A stretch of 64,000 nt of DNA. Source: Tigriopus japonicus. Lineage: Eukaryota; Arthropoda; Copepoda; Harpacticoida; Harpacticidae. The stretch is taken from contig CM021314.1 in NCBI GenBank assembly GCA_010645155.1, positions 3,691,940 to 3,755,939 on the forward strand, in the 5' to 3' direction. The notes beneath the pieces are model-generated. The model saw nothing but the letters and a program-made list of their open reading frames with translations. It was not told where the DNA came from and made no database searches. Position numbers and translations under genes: made by a program. This document shows positions 47,301-55,200 of this stretch, one piece after another; positions within the stretch are counted from its first letter, which is position 1, and each line of letters starts with the position of its first letter.

Positions 47301-48202
47301 CGAAGGAAAAAAGACACTGATTCAATAACTCTGTCCAATATTATGACACGCACACCTTCCTTCGGTCGATCAAGTTTCTCCTCATTTTCCGTCTTTTTCA
47401 GTGCCTTACACGTTCATACTTTTGTACACGTACTACCACGGAATCATTGACCATTCAGGGATCAATTTCAAGCGACATTGGTGGCAGCCTTGGCAACCTG
47501 ATTGTATCTTTCACGACAACCACCACCAATACTTTCACGTCAATTTCGGATTCAATATCAGATTTTGGGACAAGGTGAGTGCCTAAGGGAGTGAGTGAGT
47601 GAGTGAGTGAATAGGGGCCAGCGATAAGGTTCACATAGTTTTGTGAGCAGCCTTTATGATTCACCGTAACCGCCTCAACAGAGTACATAAGTCGAAAGGG
47701 TCCAAGAGACATCAACAATGTGAATTAATGTACGTAGTAGGTAGGTTGGTTAGTTTGGCGGTCCTAATGGCTGTTATTGTGCCACCCTGCATGAAGTTGA
47801 AAAACATGAGCGAGTGGCTTGTGGGCGATCGCATCCCGTCAGACCATTGTGTGTGGTGCCTGGTGGTCCTGCAAACATGCGTAGGACCGTCTACTGAGTT
47901 GAAGTTCCACGTCGTTGGAGTACACATTCTGGCGGTTCGCTGGAGCTTGTGATTAATTCCCGTCTCTTTTCTTGTTCATTAAGCTTCACGGGACCCATCG
48001 GAGGAAAGATAGAGTCTACACTGAGGACATTTTTTGGGGCACGGGCAAGGAGATGGACAAGTTGAGCCCTCAGGAAATCCAGGCTGATTTGGCCGAGAGA
48101 AACGCCGAAAATCCTTTGGCTTATCATGATAACAAAATGGCCTTCCGTCTTTCCCAGAGCGAATTGCAAAACTTCGTCATGTCTTCCAAAAGCAAAAAAT
48201 AG
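26041..48202 (+). CDS. fatty acid hydroxylase / sterol desaturase superfamily protein (six exons)
   Basis: Joined coding exons: 26041-26356, 28279-28556, 29978-30226, 40987-41170, 47402-47574 and 47984-48202, giving 472 residues. The product should be an endoplasmic-reticulum membrane di-iron enzyme that uses oxygen and an electron donor to hydroxylate or desaturate a sterol or fatty lipid. Residues 1-70 are polar. Membrane segments flank the catalytic part. The histidine boxes are intact: H289-x3-H293, H302-x2-H305-H306, H355/H360 and H380-x2-H383-H384 with H388. Strings such as YWIHRIYH, HKLHHTYKHP and HDNHHQYFHVNFG are hallmarks of the lathosterol-oxidase/FAXDC2-like branch, including uncharacterised insect proteins such as Drosophila CG11162. 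All junctions are GT-AG and in phase. Introns 3 (10.8 kb) and 4 (6.2 kb) are loaded with repeats. The substrate cannot be read from sequence, and further 5' exons remain possible. Confidence 0.88.
26357..28278 (+). other. hydroxylase intron 1
   Basis: No second gene is seen. It carries a copy of the 14-base repeat GCCAATATAAAACA at 26592-26605, shared with 8414 and 18692. Confidence 0.6.
28279..28556 (+). CDS. hydroxylase exon 2
   Basis: A pyrimidine tract and ACATAG precede the exon; the donor is CAT|GTAAGT. It carries an acidic/serine linker and a strong membrane segment ending FFFGIGGFLH, as at this point in related proteins. Confidence 0.8.
28557..29977 (+). other. hydroxylase intron 2, with two microsatellites
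   Basis: It contains a CA repeat at 28894-28920 and a CT repeat at 29861-29882. The CT run lies about 100 bases before the exon 3 acceptor and may extend its pyrimidine context. No gene is seen. Confidence 0.7.
29978..30226 (+). CDS. hydroxylase exon 3
   Basis: Acceptor TCTTTTCAG, donor CAG|GTAAAT, phase 0 at both ends. It includes the conserved WYYVKQRENAKEWKCQP stretch followed by two hydrophobic segments. Confidence 0.9.
34756..35340. mobile_element. inverted-repeat element (585 bp)
   Basis: TAGCTGATATGTTAAGTGTG from 34756 is matched on the minus strand from 35340 by TAGCTGATATGTTAAGCGTG. Similarity continues for about 75 bases through AGCATTGACTTCAAGTCAAC to CCTTCTCAC. The spacer of about 435 bases shows no coding content. 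A nested small inverted pair (CAAACCTCATGTTAAGGTCA) straddles the left arm at 34731-34857. No clear target duplication was found. Confidence 0.55.
40099..40549. mobile_element. palindromic MITE, family A, copy 2
   Basis: The whole element folds on itself. The outer ends AAGAAGCACTGAATT and GCAAGAACCACTGAATT (minus strand) match. The centre, 40293-40352, is a tight hairpin with TGAATGAACT, GCCCTTTT and their complements. Flanks CTCGTACC (40091-40098) and CTAGTACC (40550-40557) match 7 of 8 bases. The arms are clearly diverged, so the insertion is old. It is related to the element at 4395-4679. Confidence 0.6.
40987..41170 (+). CDS. hydroxylase exon 4 (first two histidine boxes)
   Basis: Acceptor CTTTAG, donor GGG|GTAAGT. 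It begins DYLTYWIHRIYH and includes HKLHH, so it carries most of the first half of the di-iron site. It ends in phase 1. Confidence 0.93.
41471..42130 (+). repeat. 20-bp minisatellite, 33 units
   Basis: The unit is TTTTTATCAATTAATTCAAG. Twenty-six consecutive perfect units run from 41471 to 41990. Two variant units with TTTTTTTTC follow, then five more normal units. The array abuts the retrotransposon fragment at about 42150. The absence of point changes among the first 26 copies suggests recent expansion or homogenisation, though assembly could have altered the copy number. Confidence 0.97.
42150..42420 (+). pseudogene. non-LTR retrotransposon 3' end, copy 2
   Basis: It aligns with 8057-8325. 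GTAGAGGTTTTAC and GAGAGCACCTCCAAAT are followed by the coding tail with MKSSSLHYRAPSLFN, then LTAFKAG and QGLY stop. Relative to copy 1, one base is missing near 42190, which shifts the frame. It lacks the premature stop of copy 1. Being broken at different places, the two copies are independent dead insertions of one family. Confidence 0.7.
44000..44696. mobile_element. mariner element, rearranged and palindromic
   Basis: CTAGGTGGGGTGAAAAGTAA from 44000 is repeated exactly on the minus strand from 44696, and a TA dinucleotide flanks each end. The inverted arms stay similar for about 190 bases, far beyond a normal mariner terminal repeat of about 30. Both arms therefore come from the same (5') end of the element. 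The minus strand carries the transposase N-terminus and the plus strand a later transposase fragment (about 44195-44300, with VHEMGLADRKVKVRELV). The catalytic domain is absent. It may mobilise in trans but cannot code for its own enzyme. Confidence 0.8.
44386..44526 (-). pseudogene. mariner transposase N-terminal fragment
   Basis: ATG at 44526 (minus) opens 46 codons beginning MSKMDQHGFHLVL and ending TIKY followed by TAG at 44386. In mariner enzymes a tryptophan follows this type of motif, so TAG probably replaces TGG. Weak similarity continues past the stop. It corresponds to the first DNA-binding helix-turn-helix region only. Confidence 0.6.
44745..45180 (+). mobile_element. hAT-like relic related to 60093-60897
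   Basis: It starts TAGAGCGGCTGAAAATATTT, matching the ends of the 60.1 kb element. The interior shows interrupted similarity (GGAAAATAAATGATTGGTC versus GGGAAATAAATACTTGGTC; later GAACATTTTGCCAAACCTTG). No right-hand terminal repeat was found, so it is truncated. The right border is approximate. Confidence 0.5.
47402..47574 (+). CDS. hydroxylase exon 5 (last histidine cluster)
   Basis: Acceptor TTTTTCAG, donor AAG|GTGAGT. It holds YYHGIIDHSG and FHDNHHQYFH. The split Val codon joins exon 4 in frame. Confidence 0.93.
47575..47983 (+). other. hydroxylase intron 5
   Basis: It contains a GTGA microsatellite at 47588-47611 immediately downstream of the exon 5 donor. Nothing else is recognised. 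Confidence 0.7.
47984..48202 (+). CDS. hydroxylase exon 6 (C-terminus)
   Basis: Acceptor CATTAAG. It begins LHGTHRRKDRVY and ends with a lysine/serine tail (SSKSKK) and TAG at 48200. Basic C-terminal tails are common in endoplasmic-reticulum membrane proteins. Confidence 0.9.
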   Translation, partial: LHGTHRRKDRVYTEDIFWGTGKEMDKLSPQEIQADLAERNAENPLAYHDNKMAFRLSQSELQNFVMSSKSKK

Positions 48203-49085
48203 GCCCAACTGACGAACCCGGATAGAAATGAGAGGAAAAAAGGAGCAAAAATGGAATGATCAAACGGACAATTCTACAGTAAATCATGTTGATGTTGTAT
48301 AAGTGAAGAAAAGATACAGGTCAAGAAGAATTTCATTTCAACTCGGGTCGTTTCTTTCAGTTCCAATAACCTGGATGTGATACATAAATTTTGGTGAATT
48401 CATTCGCACTTCAACTAGGTGTTCCAACCCAGTTGATTAATTTCGCTACAGATCTCCAAACGACCCACTTTCTCTCCCAGAAATCATCTTTCCTTTTGTT
48501 TTACTTGAGTCTTCGAAAACCCTCAACTAACTTGAATTTATTTTTTCATCAAAACACTATGCGAAGTGTGGACTAAATGCAAAAAGATGTAAACCATGCA
48601 AGACATTCTGATATCAATACTCAATTTATCATTTGGCTTGAAATGTTTTTTGAAACCCGAAAATGTTTCAGTCTCAACTTGTTTTCGAATCCCTCCTGAG
48701 ATTGCAATTTCCGTTAGTCATGGAAACTCAAGAACTGTTTTACATAAGATAAGACACGACTAAAATCGATACCTACAATATCCTTTGACAGAAAAAATGC
48801 TAAAACATAAACCGAACACAGGATGAAATTGGGTTGAAGGAAACTGCCAACTTCATTGCTCTTGAGCGCTCGTTTGGATTCAAAACAAAGAAAAACACAA
48901 GAAAATACCGAGTTTGGTTCATATTTTCGAAGCAATTCAATTACTTGCCATGCATGTGCAGACGATTGACAAAACTTAGAACTTCGTGTCGAATGACCCC
49001 TGAGGTTAGATGGTTAATGAAATTTTGGAAGAGCCGTCGTGGTGATGTCGCAGCATTGCCACACCTGCTTTCCGTATCAATGGAA
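48203..49085. other. convergent intergenic region
   Basis: The hydroxylase (plus) and BCKDHB (minus) stop codons face each other across 883 bases. Both 3' untranslated regions must lie here and may overlap. I see no canonical AATAAA close after either stop. Confidence 0.6.
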
Positions 49086-49226
49086 CTAGTAATTGACGGC
49101 CTTTTTGATGGCTTCCAAGCACCGGAATTTATCAGGCAAGTAAAAGGGCTCAAAAATCAGGGGAAATGGCGTGTCATGGCCACACACGCGTTGCACCGGA
49201 GCTTCGAGATGAAGGAAGCATTCCTC
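49086..49226 (-). CDS. BCKDHB: BCKDHB exon 6 (C-terminus)
   Basis: After acceptor TATTTAG it reads [10 protein letters not shown], then VCGHDTPFP and [10 protein letters not shown], and ends AVNY with TAG at 49086-49088. This is the canonical end of E1 beta. It lies beneath a longer plus-strand frame (48834-49259) that is only a shadow. Confidence 0.93.
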   Translation of the reverse strand, partial: EECFLHLEAPVQRVCGHDTPFPLIFEPFYLPDKFRCLEAIKKAVNY

Positions 49227-52200
49227 CTAAATATAAAGAGATATTTCTTAGATCAATGATTACTTTCAAAGAGATATCACATGAGCTATGCAGTTTAGCA
49301 GTTTAAATATTACCAACATTCTAAGAACTGGGCACATGTGTTATATGTTCGACAAAACCCAAACCTGTTTGCTATTAAACTATTCCCAACCAACCTCTAA
49401 GAGGATCCATGGAGATTTGCGCCAAAAAGAAAGAAAGCCTGAAGTAGGGTTTCTCACCTGAATAGACGCGGCTAATTCGGCACCAAATCCACTTGTGAGA
49501 GGGGCCTCGTGAGCTATAATACATCGACCGGTCTTCTCGACTGACTTGAACAAGGTCTCTCTGTCCCAAGGAAGGATGCTCACCAAATCAATAACTTCAC
49601 ACGAAACACCCAATTTGGTTTCGGCCAATTGCGCAGTTTCTCGCAGAACGTGAACTTGGGTACCCCATCCAACCAAAGTCACGTCGGTCCCTAAAGAAGT
49701 ACAACAAGATGAATGGAATCATCAGTCCAGACGAACGTCTTTGGGGATCAATGCAGCCTTAAAAGAGGTCTTCAAGAGTCACGGATCAACCAGATGTTCG
49801 TGTTGTCACAGACATGTTCAGTTTTGCTCATGTTCTTACTTAGGTCCAACACGTTTTGGTTTAGATAGCAACATACGCAAGTATTGTTTTACTGCAGTAT
49901 CAAAGACATGTAAAAGCTACGTTTCTTGGAAACCATTGTAAAAATACGGTATTGAGCCAATGGTAAAAGACACAAAAAGGAGAGAAAGTGCATTTGGAAG
50001 AGAATTGTCTAGGATCTTACGGCTACTTTAAACATAGACATGTGATANNNNNNNNNNNNNNNNNNNNNNNNNNNNNNNNNNNNNNNNNNNNNNNNNNNNN
50101 NNNNNNNNNNNNNNNNNNNNNNNNNNNNNNNNNNNNNNNNNNNNNNTGAGTGAGCCCTGACATACGTCGTCGTATTCGAGAATGCAAACACCGACATAGC
50201 GGGAGATGAAATGGCATTTCAACCATTTCAGCTCCATGTCGAAACATTTTTGGGTTTTCCTCGAGAATCGAGATTGGAAAGCTCAATGTGCCCGAATGGA
50301 CCAAATGGTAAGCGTCAACATCACGTCTCGGAAATGCACAAAAAACTTACTTCAAGGTGGTTGACAAGCTTATACCTCCTCCATTCTATTTTAGCTTAGG
50401 CCCAAAAAACCAATCGCTATTCCTCAACACAAATCAATCGCTAATTCAAACCAAGCGAGTTTACACTTGTAGAATCGTGGAATACCAAACAATTGATCTG
50501 GTCGGCCAAGTGCTGACCCTTAAGATTAGCCTAAGTGTTACAAATTTCGATAAAATAATTCAAATTTACAGTTTCAAAATCAGGAATATAATATGTAAAA
50601 TTAAAAATTAACTTGTTAAATATGATGAAAGTTGATAGTTACTTCTTTAAATTTCCCGGTTAGAGCTCTTGGGCATGTATGAGAACATGGCACCAATGAT
50701 ATTATTGGGATAGTTGGTAGTGTCGTGCCTTTGTTCCTCAAGGAGGGAAAGGCAGAATTTTATTTTGGAATGGGCTACTTAGTATCCCAACTTGTCTCAC
50801 TTTTAAGGATTAACTACACGAGGGGTGTGCAAACTTATTTAGCACTGGGCCAAATTGGACGGACCGTTGGACGCTTGCGGGCCACACCATCCAAAACGGC
50901 AAATAATTTCTAGTATAAAATTCTACAATCTACCTACCGCAACTGCGGGCCACAGACTATTGAAAATGACAGATCCTCTCGTGGGCCACGCGAAATCAGC
51001 TCGCGGGCCAGGGTTTGCACACCCCTGAACTACACGATGATCCAAACAAAAACGACTTTGACATTCAATTAGACCTGAAACAGTCAAAGCCCATGAACCA
51101 ATAAGCCCAAAATCGACACGTGGCCGCCAACACCTTATGAATTTCAAAACTACTCTTAATTCAAAAATTTACTCTCAAAAATATTGCAAATGAGACAATT
51201 TATACTGATAATGGCTTTTGAAAATGATAATTACCTACTATACTATTTAGTTTTGAAGCCCACTGAATGCGACGTTTTATCGGCAGAAAGTTAATTGCCC
51301 TAAATTATGAAAAAAAAATAAGAGGAGTTCTTCACTATCATACCTTACATGCTACTCAAGAATACCTATCAAGTTTGTTTGGAAATACCGAAACACAATG
51401 AAGGATGTTTGGGACTTAAGAAACCAAGAGAAACAACTTTGATTTACTGCATTTTTTCGAAGCTGTCAAGTAATCATGTGCGGAGCCAAGTGATTCATAA
51501 GAACGTATATTCAAGACTGACTATGGAAGGAAATCGAATGATGTGGAAGTAGGGGAAGAAACCGGTTAGGGAGAAATAGTGAGGAGAGAACAAGATAGAT
51601 GGCAGTGTAATAAATATCAATCAAGTACAAGATGTATCAGAAGCTTAGGATGAAAATTAATACACCCAAAACATATCAAAATAAATCTTTTGAAGACTTA
51701 ATCAATTAATATATAATAAAATAATATAATATAAAATAAATAATATAATAATATATCATACAATCAGTCCTCTTGAACTGAAGGTTTCATATCCGTTGCC
51801 CATTTTCCTTGAAAAGAGGACAAACTATGTGTGATGCAAGTAAATGACGGAGTTTTACGAGAACTATTTTCAAATCCTCTCCATAATGTATTTTTTGTGG
51901 AACTGCCTACCACAGTTTTAAGATACAGATCGTCTCTTAGATATGATTGGTGGTGTAATTGAATGACACATGACATTTGGTTTGATTCAGAGACTAAAAA
52001 TATCCGAAGTGTAACCCTAAAGGGGTCCTTGAATGGACACCAGGTTTTACAGGCTTGAGACACACGCTGTAGGGCGAAAGTGGCATCCTTTTTCTTCAAC
52101 AAAAAGTAGAATGCTCGAAAAGTTTAGCGAACTTTGAAATGTAACCTTTGACCTCGTTTTAGAGCAGATCTAAAATCTCAAAGTGCACAGCTGTGCTGCA

Positions 52201-55200
52201 AAATATTCTTGAAGCTCTAGAAATTAAAAGCGCCTGAACTTCCCAACTTTAATACATCAAAAGCAACGCAAAGGTTCATTCAGCATAGCTTGTCGATATT
52301 GAAAGAATTTCAATAGTTTTGTGAGACAAAATGCTCGTTGGAGCCAGTGCTCTCAGATAAGGATTATTACACCAAAATCTAGGTAAGTTTGGGCGACTTT
52401 TGGTAACAAAATTCGTCAATGGGACATGACAAAGGTTGCTTCAAGTGAGCGTTTTAAATCTTACCGCTAAAGGCAAAACAGAGCCGTTGGCTGTGCTTAG
52501 TTGCCCAGCCCATTTGGCGAATCCAAGTTTTTTCCATCTAAGCGTCCATTCAATGATTCTAGGACCTTGCAAGCGATCGATATTTCACGTGAAGATGCCT
52601 AGGCTGGATTTGGGTTTTGGCCCTGTTTTAGCACTAGCGGTAAGATTTAAAACGCTCACTTGAAGGAACCTTCAGCATTTCCCATTGGCAAATTACCAAA
52701 ACACCGAAAATTTGGGTAATTTTGAAGCCCAAGCTTTAAGACAGCTAATTTTGTTCAAGAAATGAGCAAAAGTCAAAAAGGTAGCGTTTTGGGGGGGTTC
52801 TTAGTCAGTACGTCATTCAAGACCAAAAGAGAGAACATAAACAAGGATATTTTTGTAAGCCCTGTTATTTTAAAGGTTTTTTAATCCAAAGGAATTTTTA
52901 CAAGGTTGTTTCTGAGGAATTGTCTAGCCGAAAAAAAGCAGACATGTCTGACGTCAGTCTGTTTTGGCCGTTCTTAAGAAAATGGTTAGGTGATGAGTGA
53001 CGATTCGCAAACTTTAAGTTTGTATCGTAAGTATTAGGTATATTAGAACACAAAGAAAAGACAAATTATGACCAATCGGGAAATGAACTTATGGATTTGG
53101 GTGCTAAGGTCGGAGGGCTTAGCCCAGCTAGCAAAGCCAATTGTAACTAGGGAGCGGAAAAACAAATTTCCACTAAAATTTTAGATTCCTAATCATTCTC
53201 TACTTTTCTGCATTTCTAACTATTTCGAGGTTTTGAGCAGCTTTTCATACTTTTCTGTACACTTTTTAGGTATATTTTTTGGGAGGGGTTGGTTGCGGAT
53301 TTTTTACACACAGTACTAAAAAATGATATCAAATCCGATATTAGAAAGGTTCTCCATCTGTGGGTGTGAATTAACGTGGAAAGAGAACGTAAGCAAACCT
53401 TAAGTCACTACAAAAACAGGTATTGAAGGTGATTCAAAAAATAATTTAAATATGCATATTTATTCATTTGCTTCAATATAATTAAATCAATATTTAAGTG
53501 TTTCTCATAAAGAGAAATGAAATATTTTTACTGTTTTTTTTCTAGCAATGTATGACTTTAAATATCTCATTCTCTACCAAATAAATTGAGAATTTTATCA
53601 ACCAGATGTAAGAAGCGGTTGTCTCTAAATGTAAAATACCGATCATTTCCAGGGGCTTAGACTTGTTGAATGCACGGAAAATTCGAACTCTTTATTTTAT
53701 AACCCCCTAAGTGAATTTAGCGTATTATTGGCTCAATTCCAGACAAGGAAGCCTTTTGTTAAAAATATGGATCGTTTTCACATACATAGACTCTTTGAAT
53801 AGACGGCAGAATAAAAATGACTTTAATTTGCCAAAATGGGCCAAGCAACTCCGCACAGCCAACGGCCCTGTTTTACCACTAGCGGTATGATTTAAAACGC
53901 TCACTTGAGCAACCTTTGTGCATGTCCCATTGTTAGCAAACCGTCTAACTTTAGGTACTTTACTTTTTAGGTAATTATGATGATGTTTTGGGTAATTTTT
54001 ACAAAAAATCTGAGGACACTGGTTGGCCATTTTCCCACTCAAAGACTTATTGAGAATCGAAAAGAAAATCAACATAACTCATTTAGATTGCACCTTTCAA
54101 TTTGTAGAAACGGAATGAAAATAAGCACAATTGAAATTTGAGTCTTGACTGTTTGAAAAGTTAAAAGATGTCGCAATTATCTATCAATACAAGCTATATA
54201 TCCCACAGTTCGTACTTCGTACGTATGTACTGATGCCTTGATTTCCACTCTTTTTTTCATTTGCGTACTTTCACCTTGTTTTTGATAATTTGCACATCCC
54301 GAATCCTGAAAAACTTTCCTCACCTCAAGGAATGGCGCCATGGCAACAAATTGCAGGACTTTTTTGCCCTTTGACAAAGGACAACTTTAACATTGTAAAT
54401 ATTGGATTACTTCAAATATTTTGTCGGCAAATAGGGGAGTTTTAGCACCACAAAAGGAACAGGGTATTGTGAACCTGTCACCCACATCCCGACCATACTT
54501 AACTCTATGGGCCCCATAAATCAGTTGGCAAACCAGACTAGGTGCTTTTAGCAAACATTGCAATTCAAGGGGAACGAGTAACAGTCATTGGCTTTCAATC
54601 CAAGTGGAAGGTTTTTCAGCTTTCTCAAACCACTCAAGATATCGGTTCGATTTCTAGAACGCCAATTGTTTCTTACAGTTAAACGGATAAGGGAAGGGAG
54701 CAGAGACATCATGGAGTATATCGAAGAAGAACCCGCGCCTTGAGGCCATGTATTCCGTGCATGGTTTCTTATGGTTATTAAGAACGAATGAAAGATAAGA
54801 GTTCTCGTCAACTCACTTTACTATTAAGCTGAGAAACCTCTCTAGCTCTCAAGTCAAATCTTGAAAAGGAGATTAGATTGTCTAGACGAAAACAACAACC
54901 AAATTTTCTCATTGCACTTGTCCCTTGTTTTATTAAACAACAGAAAATCTAAGATAAAAAATAAAGCGCGGTGGTTGAACAATGAGTGTGCTTAAAACTT
55001 TCTTTACTTTGAGTTGCACTTGACAGTAACTTTACCCTCAGGGGAGATCAAAGCACTCTTCCATGAATCATTGGAGCCTTCAATTTCCAAAAAGGACAGA
55101 GCCTACTCAGCCCAGACTTTCCATTCATTCAAGAAATGAAAAAAAAAACCGGATGACCAAAGAAGTTTTTCAAAGAAGAATGAAGTAATTAATATTTTCG

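Larger units (their letters stand above)
41171..47401 (+). other. hydroxylase intron 4 (6.2 kb)
   Basis: It contains the minisatellite, the second retrotransposon fragment, the mariner and a hAT-like relic, all listed separately. No exon is seen between 45.2 and 47.4 kb. Confidence 0.6.

Noticed and set aside
48834..49259. 141-codon plus-strand frame as a separate gene
   Set aside because: The opposite strand holds the conserved C-terminal exon of BCKDHB with matching splice phase. The plus frame resembles nothing known.
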